A DNA stretch of 64,000 nt from Lysobacterales bacterium (lineage in GTDB: Bacteria > Pseudomonadota > Gammaproteobacteria > Xanthomonadales > Rhodanobacteraceae), in NCBI GenBank assembly GCA_016707485.1, contig JADJHN010000001.1:1054001-1118000 (forward strand), read 5' to 3'. Both the position numbers and the translations under genes were made by a program. A model generated the notes under the pieces. It searched no databases and was not told the origin of the DNA. It saw nothing but the letters and a program-made list of their open reading frames with translations. Below, piece after piece: positions 43,001-51,263 of this stretch (the stretch's first letter is position 1; each line of letters begins with the position of its first letter).

Positions 43001-44479
43001 ATGACCCTGAAGTTCAGCCAGACCTCCGACTCGCCCGAATCCTCGGCCAGCCCTTGCGTGATCGTCGGCGTATTTGCCGATGGCAAGATGAGCGACGCTG
43101 CGGCACGCCTGGACCAGGCGAGCTCGGGAGCGCTCAAGCGCCTGCTCGACAGCGGCGATATCACGACCAAGCTTGGCAGCAGTTCGCTGTTGTTCGGTCT
43201 CGGCGGAATCCGGACCGAACGCATTCTCGTCGTCGGCCTTGGATCGGCAGACAAGTTCGATGCCGCCGCCTTCAACAAGGCTGCGCTCGAGGCCGGTCGC
43301 GCCCTCAAGACCTTGCCGGTCGCCAGCGCGGCCTCGTGGTTGACTTCCCTCGAGGTGCCCGCGCGTGATGGCGCCTGGAAGCTGCGTACCGCCGCTCTCG
43401 CCGCCGACATGCACGCGTACCGCTACACCGCCACGTTCAAGCCCAAGGAGCAAGCACGGACCGCGCAGCTCGAAGCCCTGGCCTTTGCCGGCACCGAGGA
43501 TGCGCGTGCGCTTGCCGAAGCCAATGCCATGGCGAAAGGCGTGCGCTTCGCCCGCGAGCTGGGCAACCTGCCGCCAAACATCTGCAACCCGGCGCACATC
43601 GCGGCACAGGCAAAGGCATTTGCCGATGCGCATGCCGGCGTCGCCTGCGAAATCCTCGAACGCGACGACATGGAAAAGCTCGGCATGGGCTCCTTGCTCG
43701 GCGTCGCCCGCGGTTCGGCCAATCCGCCAAAACTCGTCGTGCTGCGCTGGAATGGCGGCGGCGAGGCCAAACCTTACGCCCTCGTCGGCAAGGGCATCAC
43801 CTTCGATTCCGGTGGCATCTCGCTGAAGCCCGGCGCCGGCATGGAAGAAATGAAATTCGACATGTGCGGCGCGGCCGGCATGCTCGGCACCTTCGTTGCG
43901 GCGGTCGAACTGGCCCTGCCGCTGAACCTGGTGTGCGTGGTCGCTGCAGTCGAGAACATGCCCGATGGAAATTCGTATCGCCCGAGTGACGTGCTGACCA
44001 GCATGTCCGGGCAGACCATCGAAGTACTCAACACCGATGCCGAAGGCCGCCTGATCCTCTGCGATGCGCTGACCTATGTGCAGAAGTTCGAGCCGCAGGT
44101 GATCATCGACGCCGCCACGTTGACCGGTGCCTGCGTGGTCGCCCTCGGCAAATACGCCAGCGGCCTGATGACCCAGGACGACGAGCTCGCCAGCGAACTG
44201 CTCGATGCGGGCAATCGCGCCCTCGACCGCGCCTGGCGCCTGCCGTTGTGGGATGACTACCAGAGCGCGCTGGATTCGGTGTTTGCCGATTTCACCAACC
44301 TCGGCGGCAAGTACGGCGGCGCGATCACCGCCGGTTGCTTCCTTTCGCGCTTCACCACGGGTTATCGCTGGGCGCATCTGGATATTGCCGGCACTGCCTG
44401 GAATGAAGGCCGCAAGGGGCTGGCCACCGGCCGTCCCGTGCCGCTGCTCACCCAGTACCTGATCGATCGCTGCGCATGA
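43001..44479 (+). CDS. pepA: Leucyl aminopeptidase (PepA, M17)
   Basis: Hexameric M17 metallo-aminopeptidase, 492 residues; in E. coli it also binds DNA as a Xer accessory protein and pyrimidine regulator. The catalytic C-terminal domain shows metal and active-site blocks GKGITFDSGGISLKPG, GAAGMLGTF and the signature NTDAEGRLILCDALTY. The N-terminal domain is the alpha/beta M17 N domain. The ATG at 43001 follows a weak GGAA. It overlaps the next small membrane-protein gene by 4 bp. A TAGAAT at 42888-42893 in the divergent gap is a possible -10 for this gene, but no good -35 accompanies it. Confidence 0.93.
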   Translation: MTLKFSQTSDSPESSASPCVIVGVFADGKMSDAAARLDQASSGALKRLLDSGDITTKLGSSSLLFGLGGIRTERILVVGLGSADKFDAAAFNKAALEAGRALKTLPVASAASWLTSLEVPARDGAWKLRTAALAADMHAYRYTATFKPKEQARTAQLEALAFAGTEDARALAEANAMAKGVRFARELGNLPPNICNPAHIAAQAKAFADAHAGVACEILERDDMEKLGMGSLLGVARGSANPPKLVVLRWNGGGEAKPYALVGKGITFDSGGISLKPGAGMEEMKFDMCGAAGMLGTFVAAVELALPLNLVCVVAAVENMPDGNSYRPSDVLTSMSGQTIEVLNTDAEGRLILCDALTYVQKFEPQVIIDAATLTGACVVALGKYASGLMTQDDELASELLDAGNRALDRAWRLPLWDDYQSALDSVFADFTNLGGKYGGAITAGCFLSRFTTGYRWAHLDIAGTAWNEGRKGLATGRPVPLLTQYLIDRCA

Positions 44480-44898
44480 GCGAAATGCAGGAACGCTGGC
44501 AGCGGCAGAAGGCGACGGCGATCGCCGCGATGTTCGGCGTCTCGCTGGCAACCGGCATCGTCGTCGCTGCAATCGCACCGGATGCGGCGGAAGCCGGCCT
44601 GCCGCTGGGCATCCAGTTGACCGCCAACGTCCTCCTGTTTGTGCTCGGCTTCCGCTGGCTGCAGGCCGACAGTGCCGCTCTGGATATCCGTCGGCCGACC
44701 TGGCTGAACGTCGGCATCATCCTGCTCGCTGCCGTATTCGTCCCTTATTATCTCTACAAGACGCGTGCGGAAGGCGCTCGCCTGGCGCCGATCCTGCGGT
44801 TTTTCGGCCTGATTTTCGCACTTGCCCTGACCTCGGCCGTCGGCTCGACGCTGATGGCCCTGCTGCAGCCCGGCGCTCCGGCACCTGCCACGCTTTGA
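44476..44898 (+). CDS. Small hypothetical membrane protein between pepA and holC
   Basis: A 140-residue protein of unknown function with four hydrophobic segments (ATAIAAMFGVSLATGIVVAA; LTANVLLFVLGFRWLQ; WLNVGIILLAAVFVPYYLY; RFFGLIFALALTSAVGSTL). The YYLYKTRAEG stretch follows the third segment. No catalytic motif was seen. It overlaps pepA by 4 bp (ATGA) and ends 4 bp before holC, so it is translated as part of that transcript. Confidence 0.75.
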   Translation: MSEMQERWQRQKATAIAAMFGVSLATGIVVAAIAPDAAEAGLPLGIQLTANVLLFVLGFRWLQADSAALDIRRPTWLNVGIILLAAVFVPYYLYKTRAEGARLAPILRFFGLIFALALTSAVGSTLMALLQPGAPAPATL

Positions 44899-44902
44899 GC
44901 CG

Positions 44903-45325
44903 ATGCCACGCGCCGACTTCTACCTGATCGCCAAACCGCGCTTCCGCGAGGACCCGCTGCTGCTGGTCTGCGAGCTGGTGCGCAAGGCGTTTGCCGGCGA
45001 GCAGCCAACCGTGATCCTCGCCCGTTCGCAGGATCAGGCCGAGGAAATCGACGAGCGCTTGTGGAGTTTTTCCGACGACGCCTTCATCCCGCACCAGATT
45101 GCCGGTGATGACGATGATGCGATCACCGCCGTGCTGATCGTGCCGCCCGGCATCGAAGTGGAGGATCGTCCGTTGGCGATCAACCTGCGTGATGCATGCG
45201 CCTTCGGCAACCACGCCCGCATCCTCGAGGTTGTCGCCGCCGACCCGGCCGAACGCGACGGTTCACGCCGCCGCTGGAAGCAATACCAAAGCCGCGGCTA
45301 CGAGTTGACCAAGCACGATATGTGA
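44903..45325 (+). CDS. holC: DNA polymerase III subunit chi (HolC)
   Basis: Chi subunit of the DNA polymerase III clamp loader, 140 residues; it binds single-stranded-DNA-binding protein and the psi subunit. Recognised by RADFYLIAKPRF at the start, CELVRKAFAGEQPTVILARS, EIDERLWSFSDDAFIPHQIA and the C-terminal RRRWKQYQSRGYELTKHDM. The pepA-holC-valS order is conserved in gammaproteobacteria; here upp is inserted before valS on the other strand. It starts 4 bp after the previous stop. Confidence 0.92.
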   Translation: MPRADFYLIAKPRFREDPLLLVCELVRKAFAGEQPTVILARSQDQAEEIDERLWSFSDDAFIPHQIAGDDDDAITAVLIVPPGIEVEDRPLAINLRDACAFGNHARILEVVAADPAERDGSRRRWKQYQSRGYELTKHDM

Positions 45326-45331
45326 AAGGCC

Positions 45332-45459
45332 GGGAATGGAGAATGGGGAATCGGGAATGGCAAAAGCCAATCGCCGACACCGACAGTTACCCGAATTCCA
45401 AATCCCGGCTTTCAACAGCCAAATGGCTGGTCATCCCGATTCCCGATTCCCCAATCCCG
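45332..45459. repeat. Paired heptad-array element between holC and upp
   Basis: G-rich arm GGGAATGGAGAATGGGGAAT and following heptad (45332-45359), then C-rich arm CCCGATTCCCGATTCCCCAA (45435-45454, extended to 45459). The arms are inverted and about 75 bp apart in the gap between the convergent holC and upp genes. Both arms use a 7-bp period (GGGAATN), so a long imperfect hairpin is possible. Confidence 0.8.
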
Positions 45460-45461
45460 CC

Positions 45462-46094
45462 TCACTTGGTGCCGAAATAGCGATCGCCGGCATCGCCGAG
45501 GCCGGGCACGATGTAGCCGTGATCGTTCAATCCGCTGTCGATCGCCGCGGCGAAGATCGGCACATCGGGATGATGCTTGCGCAGGTTGGCTACACCTTCG
45601 GGACAGCCGACCAGGCACACGTAGCGGATCGAGCGCGGCCGGGTTTCCTTGAGCCGGTCCAGCGCGGCGACCGCGGAGTTGCCGGTCGCCAGCATCGGAT
45701 CGACGACGATCGCATCTCGCGATGCCATGTCACGCGGCATTCGGAAGTAATACTCGACCGCGCGCAAGGTCTGCGCATCGCGATAGAGGCCGACATGGCC
45801 GACACGGGCTCCCGGCACGACGCTGAGCATGCCATCGAGGATACCGATGCCGGCGCGCAGTATCGCCACGAAGACGACCTTCTTGCCATCGACGAGATGC
45901 CCGGTCGTCGGCCCGACCGGGGTTTCGATGGCCACCTCGTGCAAGGGCAGATCGCGGGTGACCTCGTAGGCCATCAGGGCCGACAGCTCGCCGAGCAGGC
46001 GACGGAAATCCACCGTGCTGGTGGTTTTCCTGCGCAACAAGGTCAACTTGTGCTGCACCAGCGGGTGACCGATCACTTCCACGCCTGCCGCCAT
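45462..46094 (-). CDS. upp: Uracil phosphoribosyltransferase
   Basis: Pyrimidine salvage enzyme: uracil + PRPP to UMP + PPi; 210 residues. The N-terminal block is HPLVQHKLTLLRRKTTST and the middle is VFVAILRAGIGILDGML. The PRPP loop is VVDPMLATGNSAVAALDR, and the uracil-binding end is YIVPGLGDAGDRYFGTK. The ATG at 46094 has GGAGG seven bases upstream. It is divergent from valS and convergent with holC, with heptad elements on both flanks. Confidence 0.94.
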   Translation of the reverse strand: MAAGVEVIGHPLVQHKLTLLRRKTTSTVDFRRLLGELSALMAYEVTRDLPLHEVAIETPVGPTTGHLVDGKKVVFVAILRAGIGILDGMLSVVPGARVGHVGLYRDAQTLRAVEYYFRMPRDMASRDAIVVDPMLATGNSAVAALDRLKETRPRSIRYVCLVGCPEGVANLRKHHPDVPIFAAAIDSGLNDHGYIVPGLGDAGDRYFGTK

Positions 46095-46130
46095 CGCCCG
46101 TCCTCCATTGCAAGCCGCAACGATAACCCT

Positions 46131-46159
46131 TTGGGCGCAGGGCTGTCCTCCCCTACAAT
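46131..46159 (+). promoter_or_regulatory. Putative sigma-70 promoter for valS
   Basis: TTGGGC (46131-46136) and TACAAT (46154-46159) are separated by 17 bp on the plus strand in the upp-valS gap. Transcription from here would give a leader of roughly 190 nt that contains the whole heptad element at 46250-46351 before the valS ATG. Confidence 0.45.
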
Positions 46160-46249
46160 GTGCGATTCCCGTCATTTGAAGTGCGCCGCACGCCGAAGCG
46201 AATGCAAGCGCCTCGGCCATGCCTTGGATCAGCACGAGAGGTGACGACC

Positions 46250-46351
46250 GGGAATTGAGAATTGGAATCCTGGGAGCCACTCCCTCGCGTTCCCCTGCTC
46301 TGCCCTGGATTGACCATTCCCCATTCCCCATTCCCCATTCCCGATTTCCCC
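46250..46351. repeat. Paired heptad-array element abutting the valS start
   Basis: Left arm GGGAATTGAGAATTGGAATC (46250-46269), a degenerate G-side array, then a C-rich array CCATTCCCCATTCCCCATTC continuing to 46351. The C-rich arm ends three bases before the valS ATG (46355), filling the place where a ribosome binding site would be expected. The minus strand of this arm has five runs of three to four G. Confidence 0.82.
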
Positions 46352-46354
46352 GCA

Positions 46355-49234
46355 ATGGACAAGAGTTTCGAACCCGGCCAGATCGAACCGAAGTGGTATG
46401 CGCAGTGGGAAGCTGCCGGCGCCTTCAAGCCGCAAGGCGATGGCACGCCGTACTGCATCCTGCTGCCGCCGCCCAACGTGACCGGCACCCTGCACATGGG
46501 GCATGCCTTCCAGCAGACGATCATGGATGCGCTGTGCCGCTACCAGCGCATGCGCGGCGCGCGCACGCTCTGGCAAGGCGGCACCGACCATGCCGGCATC
46601 GCCACCCAGAAAATCGTCGAGAACCAGCTCGCCGCCACCGGCAAGACCCGCCACGATCTCGGCCGTGAAAAGTTCATCGAGCGCGTCTGGGACTGGAAGC
46701 AGGAATCCGGCTCGACAATCAGCAACCAGATGCGTCGCATCGGTGCGTCGGTCGACTGGTCGCGCGAACGCTTCACCATGGACGAGGGGCTGTCCGCTGC
46801 CGTGCGCCGCGTGTTCGTGCAGTGGTACCGCGACGGCCTGCTCTATCGCGGTCGTCGCCTGGTCAACTGGGATCCGGTGTTGATGACGGCGGTGTCCGAT
46901 CTGGAGGTCAACAACGAGGAAAAGGACGGCTCGCTGTGGTCGATCCGCTATCCGGCCAGCGATGGCGGCGAAGGCCTCGTGGTGGCGACCACGCGTCCGG
47001 AAACCATGCTCGGCGATGTCGCCGTGGCCGTGCATCCGGATGATGAGCGCTTCCAGCAGCTGATCGGCAAGTCCCTGAAGCTGCCGCTGACCGATCGCGA
47101 AATTCCGGTCATCGCCGACACCTATGTCGAGCGCGAATTCGGCACCGGCTGCGTCAAGATTACCCCGGCGCATGATTTCAACGATGCGCAGATTGGTGCG
47201 CGTCACAAGCTGGAACCCATCGTCATCCTCACCCTTGATGCGAAAATCGTCGATGAGGCACCCGCCGCCTATCGTGGCCTGGATCGCTTTGTCGCACGCA
47301 AGAAGATCCTCGCCGATCTCGACGCACTCGGCCTTCTCGTGGAGACAAAAAAGCACAAGTTGCAGGTGCCGATCAGCCAGCGTACCGACGCGGTGATCGA
47401 GCCGATGCTGACCGACCAGTGGTTTCTCGACCTGACCAGCGACGTGCGCGTCGACGGCAAGCCCGGCCCCGGCGGTCGCACGGCAATTACCGAACCGGCG
47501 CTGGCGGCCGTGCGCGATGGCGAGATCCGCTTCGTGCCCGAGAACTGGTCGACCACCTACAACCAGTGGCTGGAAAACATCCAGGACTGGTGCGTCAGTC
47601 GCCAGCTCTGGTGGGGCCACCAGATTCCGGCCTGGTACGACGAAGCGGGCAACATCTTCGTCGGCGAGGACGAGGCCGACGCGATCGCGCATGCCGACAT
47701 CCAGCCGGTCGGTGCGCTGAAGCAGGACGAGGATGTGCTCGATACCTGGTTCTCCTCGGCACTGTGGCCGTTCTCGACCATGGGCTGGCCCGGGCCGAGC
47801 CCGGTGAGTGAAGGCGGCGCGGTCGTCGCGGATTGGTCGAAAGATCAGGCCTTCATTCCCAGCGCCGTGTTGGTCACCGGCTTCGACATCATCTTCTTCT
47901 GGGTCGCGCGCATGGTCATGGCGACCCAGTATTTCACCGGCAAGGTGCCGTTTCGCGAGGTCTACATCAATGCCATCGTGCGTGATGCCGAAGGCCAGAA
48001 GATGTCGAAATCGAAAGGCAACACCATCGATCCGCTGGACCTGATCGACGGCATCGACCTTGAGTCGCTGGTGCAGAAATCAACCGCCTCTCTGCTGATT
48101 CCGCAGGTGCGCGAAAAGGTCGAAAAGCGCATCCGCAAGGATTACCCGGAAGGCATCGGCGCCGTCGGCACCGACGCCATGCGCTTCACCTTTGCCGCGC
48201 TGGCCACCTACGGACGCACGATCAACTTCGATCTCAAGCGCGCCGAGGGCTACAAGAATTTCTGCAACAAGCTGTGGAATGCCGCTCGCTTTGTGTTGTT
48301 GAACACGGGAATGGGGAATGGAGAATCGGGAGTGGGTACAGCCGATTCCTCGCATAGAACGTGCCACGGCGTTGCACCCGACCAACCCGAAACGGCGGCG
48401 GAGCAGTGGATCCTTTCGCGACTTGCGGCGACGCTCGATGAAGTCGAGGCGCAGTTCAGGACCTACCGTTTCGATCTGGTTGCGCAGGCGCTGTACGAAT
48501 TCGTCTGGAACGACTATTGCGACTGGTTCCTCGAACTGAGCAAGCCCGCGCTGAATGGCGGCGATGCCGAAGCAATCGCCTCGACTCGTCACACCTTGCT
48601 GCGGGTACTTGAAGCAATCCTGCGCGCACTGCATCCAATCACGCCTTTCATCACCGAGGAGATCTGGCAAAGCGTCGCACCGAAGCTCGGCATTCCCGGT
48701 GATTCGATTTCCGCGCGCCGGTATCCGCACCGCGATGAATTCGCCACGGGCATCGATGCCGCTTTCGTCAGCGATATCGAGTGGCTGAAATCCGTGCTGG
48801 GCGAAGTCCGCCGTATCCGCAGCGAAATGAATATCTCCCCGGGAAAGCAGATCCCGCTGCTGTTTGCCAAAGGCGACGCGGAAGATCACGCGCGCATCGA
48901 CCGCTTTGCCAGCCAGATTGCGTTCCTGGCGCGCACCGAATGCCAGCGCTGGCTGGCCGACGGCGAGGACGAACCGGCTTCCGCTTCGGCCATTGTCGGC
49001 GACCTGCGCGTGCTGATTCCGCTGGCCGGATTGATCGATGTCGACGCCGAAAAGGCGCGCCTGGGCAAGGAGATCAAGCGCATCGAAGGCGAGATCGGCA
49101 AATGCAACGGCAAGCTCGGCAACGCAACCTTCGTCGCCAATGCACCCGCCGCCGTGGTCGATCAGGAACGCCAGCGCCTGGCCGATTTCAGCAGCACCCT
49201 CGCAGGTTTGCGCGAGCAGTTGGCGCGTCTATAG
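46355..49234 (+). CDS. valS: Valyl-tRNA synthetase
   Basis: Charges tRNA-Val; 959 residues. The class I HIGH motif reads PPPNVTGTLHMGHAF near residue 40. The editing (CP1) domain follows, and the KMSKS loop is KMSKSKGNTIDPLDLIDG. The anticodon-binding domain begins FCNKLWNAARFVLLN, and a C-terminal coiled coil (KEIKRIEGEIGKCNGKLGN) ends the protein. Residues ~651-672 (TGMGNGESGVGT and after) are encoded by a heptad array at 48307-48336, an in-frame extra segment in a loop between the catalytic and anticodon domains. ATG 46355 directly follows a C-rich array and has no ribosome site. Confidence 0.95.
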   Translation: MDKSFEPGQIEPKWYAQWEAAGAFKPQGDGTPYCILLPPPNVTGTLHMGHAFQQTIMDALCRYQRMRGARTLWQGGTDHAGIATQKIVENQLAATGKTRHDLGREKFIERVWDWKQESGSTISNQMRRIGASVDWSRERFTMDEGLSAAVRRVFVQWYRDGLLYRGRRLVNWDPVLMTAVSDLEVNNEEKDGSLWSIRYPASDGGEGLVVATTRPETMLGDVAVAVHPDDERFQQLIGKSLKLPLTDREIPVIADTYVEREFGTGCVKITPAHDFNDAQIGARHKLEPIVILTLDAKIVDEAPAAYRGLDRFVARKKILADLDALGLLVETKKHKLQVPISQRTDAVIEPMLTDQWFLDLTSDVRVDGKPGPGGRTAITEPALAAVRDGEIRFVPENWSTTYNQWLENIQDWCVSRQLWWGHQIPAWYDEAGNIFVGEDEADAIAHADIQPVGALKQDEDVLDTWFSSALWPFSTMGWPGPSPVSEGGAVVADWSKDQAFIPSAVLVTGFDIIFFWVARMVMATQYFTGKVPFREVYINAIVRDAEGQKMSKSKGNTIDPLDLIDGIDLESLVQKSTASLLIPQVREKVEKRIRKDYPEGIGAVGTDAMRFTFAALATYGRTINFDLKRAEGYKNFCNKLWNAARFVLLNTGMGNGESGVGTADSSHRTCHGVAPDQPETAAEQWILSRLAATLDEVEAQFRTYRFDLVAQALYEFVWNDYCDWFLELSKPALNGGDAEAIASTRHTLLRVLEAILRALHPITPFITEEIWQSVAPKLGIPGDSISARRYPHRDEFATGIDAAFVSDIEWLKSVLGEVRRIRSEMNISPGKQIPLLFAKGDAEDHARIDRFASQIAFLARTECQRWLADGEDEPASASAIVGDLRVLIPLAGLIDVDAEKARLGKEIKRIEGEIGKCNGKLGNATFVANAPAAVVDQERQRLADFSSTLAGLREQLARL
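48307..48349. repeat. Heptad array inside the valS reading frame
   Basis: GGGAATGGGGAATGGAGAAT continues as CGGGAGTGGG to 48336; a short opposite copy (GCCGATTCC, 48341-48349) follows. The array is read in frame as Gly/Met/Asn/Glu-rich residues, and the valS frame stays open, so the insertion is tolerated by the enzyme. Confidence 0.82.
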
Positions 49235-49238
49235 CCGA

Positions 49239-49370
49239 GGGATTCGGGATTCGAGAAAGGCATCAGGGTTGAGGTATCCGGGTGGCCTGGCAGGCCGCAA
49301 CCGGCATGCCCCCAATGCAGCGGATTCACGGCAATCGCCGCAGCCGCGCTCTTGCGAATCCCGAATCCCG
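49239..49370. repeat. Paired heptad-array element between valS and ettA
   Basis: GGGATTCGGGATTCG (49239-49253) and the inverted copy CGAATCCCGAATCCCG (49355-49370), about 100 bp apart. This is the GGGATTC variant of the heptad. The element begins just after the valS stop. Confidence 0.75.
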
Positions 49371-49381
49371 TCGCCGCAAAC

Positions 49382-49410
49382 ATGACGCCCCGCCCTGGAT
49401 CGGCGATAAT
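49382..49410 (+). promoter_or_regulatory. Putative promoter for ettA
   Basis: ATGACG (49382-49387) and GATAAT (49405-49410) with 17-bp spacing on the plus strand, about 75 bp before the ettA ATG. It lies just downstream of the repeat element in the valS-ettA gap. Moderate match only. Confidence 0.38.
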
Positions 49411-49484
49411 CGTCGATTCGCTTTTCCCTGCCCGACAGCCCAGGCCCGCCTGGCGGCGTCGGCATCGCCCTACCCGGAGTTGGC

Positions 49485-51146
49485 ATGCAATACATCTACA
49501 CCATGAATGGCGTCAGCAAGACGGTTCCGCCGAAGCGCCAGATCATCAAGGACATCTCGCTGTCGTTCTTCCCGGGCGCCAAGATCGGCCTGCTCGGCCT
49601 CAATGGTGCAGGCAAGTCGACCGTGCTGCGCATCATGGCCGGAGTCGATACCGACTTCCAGGGCGAAGCACGCGCCAATCCCGGCACCAAGGTCGGCTAT
49701 CTCGAACAGGAGCCGAATCTCGACCCGGACAAGACCGTGCGCGAAGTCGTCGAAGAAGGCGTCTCCGAAATCATCAATGCACAGCAACGTCTGGATGAGG
49801 TGTATGCCGCGTATGCCGAGGAAGGGGCGGATTTCGACAAGCTCGCCGCCGAACAGCAGCGCCTTGAAAGCCTGCTTGCGGTGACCGATGCGCATGCACT
49901 TGAGCGCCAGTTGGAAGTTGCCGCCGATGCCTTGCGCCTGCCGCCCTGGGATGCCAATGTCGGCAAGCTCTCCGGTGGCGAGAAACGCCGCGTCGCCCTG
50001 TGTCGCTTGTTGCTGTCGAAGCCGGACATGCTCCTGCTCGATGAGCCGACCAATCACCTCGATGCCGAATCGGTGGAATGGCTGGAAAACTTCCTCGCCG
50101 ATTTCCCCGGCACCGTTGTCGCCGTGACTCATGATCGCTACTTCCTCGACAACGCCGCGGAATGGATTCTTGAACTCGATCGTGGCCGCGGCATTCCGTG
50201 GAAGGGCAATTACTCGTCGTGGCTGGAACAGAAGGGCGAGCGCCTCAAGCAGGAAGAAAACCAGGAAAAGGCCAGGCAGAAGGCAATACAGCGCGAACTC
50301 GAATGGGCGCGCAGCAATGCCAAGGGCGGTCGCAGCAAGGGCAAGGCGCGTCTGTCCAAGATCGAGGAGCTGCAATCGGTCGATTACCAGCGCCGCAACG
50401 AGACCAACGAGATCTTCATTCCGCCCGGCGAGCGTCTCGGCTCGTCGATCATGGAATTCAAGAATGTCAGCAAGTCGTTCGGCGATCGTCTGCTCATCGA
50501 TGACCTGAGCTTCGTCGTGCCACATGGTGCCATCATCGGCATCATCGGCCCGAACGGCGCAGGCAAATCGACCCTGTTCAAGATGATCATGGGCATCGAG
50601 AAGCCGGACAAGGGCGAAATCACCCGCGGGCAGACGGTCAAGGTCGCCTACGTCGACCAGAGCCGCGAAAAACTCGAAGGCAACCACAACGTGTTCCAGG
50701 AGATTTCCGGCGGCGCCGATATCCTCAACATCAACGGCATCGAGATCCAGTCGCGTGCCTACCTCGGCCGCTTCAACTTCAAGGGCCAGGACCAGCAGAA
50801 GATGGTCGGCACGCTGTCCGGTGGCGAGCGCGGCCGGCTGCACCTGGCCAAGACCTTGCTGCAGGGCGGCAACGTGCTGCTGCTCGACGAGCCTTCCAAC
50901 GATCTGGATATCGAAACCCTGCGTGCGCTTGAGGATGCCTTGCTGGAGTTTCCCGGCAATGTCTTCGTGATCTCGCATGACCGCTGGTTCCTCGACCGCA
51001 TCGCCACGCATATCCTCGCTTTCGAAGGCGATTCGCACGTCGAGTTCTTCGCCGGCAACTACCGTGAATACGAGGAAGACAAGAAGCGCCGCCTCGGCGA
51101 TGAGGCGGCGACTCCACATCGACTGCGTTACAAGAAGTTGGCCTAA
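49485..51146 (+). CDS. ettA: Energy-dependent translational throttle protein EttA (ABC-F)
   Basis: Ribosome-binding ABC-F ATPase that gates the first elongation step according to ATP level; 553 residues. It has two ABC cassettes without membrane segments: Walker A GLNGAGKSTVL and GPNGAGKSTLF; signatures LSGGEKRRVAL and LSGGERGRLHL; Walker B LLLDEPTNHLD and LLLDEPSNDLD. The N-terminus YIYTMNGVSKTVPPKRQIIK and the interdomain region NQEKARQKAIQRELEWARSN are EttA-specific. The ATG at 49485 matches the family start. It is transcribed with the strand of valS and pyrF but is flanked by heptad elements on both sides. Confidence 0.95.
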   Translation: MQYIYTMNGVSKTVPPKRQIIKDISLSFFPGAKIGLLGLNGAGKSTVLRIMAGVDTDFQGEARANPGTKVGYLEQEPNLDPDKTVREVVEEGVSEIINAQQRLDEVYAAYAEEGADFDKLAAEQQRLESLLAVTDAHALERQLEVAADALRLPPWDANVGKLSGGEKRRVALCRLLLSKPDMLLLDEPTNHLDAESVEWLENFLADFPGTVVAVTHDRYFLDNAAEWILELDRGRGIPWKGNYSSWLEQKGERLKQEENQEKARQKAIQRELEWARSNAKGGRSKGKARLSKIEELQSVDYQRRNETNEIFIPPGERLGSSIMEFKNVSKSFGDRLLIDDLSFVVPHGAIIGIIGPNGAGKSTLFKMIMGIEKPDKGEITRGQTVKVAYVDQSREKLEGNHNVFQEISGGADILNINGIEIQSRAYLGRFNFKGQDQQKMVGTLSGGERGRLHLAKTLLQGGNVLLLDEPSNDLDIETLRALEDALLEFPGNVFVISHDRWFLDRIATHILAFEGDSHVEFFAGNYREYEEDKKRRLGDEAATPHRLRYKKLA

Positions 51147-51151
51147 GAGCC

Positions 51152-51255
51152 GGGATTCGGGATTGGTGAACAGGGAATTGGAAGAGCAACTTCAAGAGCC
51201 GGTTATGATCGACACATGCCGCTCCCATTCCCCATTCGCCACTCCCCACTCCCAC
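51152..51255. repeat. Paired heptad-array element between ettA and pyrF
   Basis: GGGATTCGGGATTGG (51152-51166) with a further GGGAATTGG, then the C-rich arm CTCCCATTCCCCATTCGCCA continuing to 51255. The arms are about 55 bp apart. The C-rich arm ends a few bases before the pyrF ATG at 51264. Confidence 0.78.
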
Positions 51256-51263
51256 CCCGACCA

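Noticed and set aside
46229..47692. Minus-strand open frame of 487 codons
   Set aside because: Shadow of valS, which has HIGH and KMSKS motifs on the other strand.
49470..51119. Minus-strand open frame of 549 codons
   Set aside because: Shadow of ettA; the plus strand has two complete ABC cassettes.
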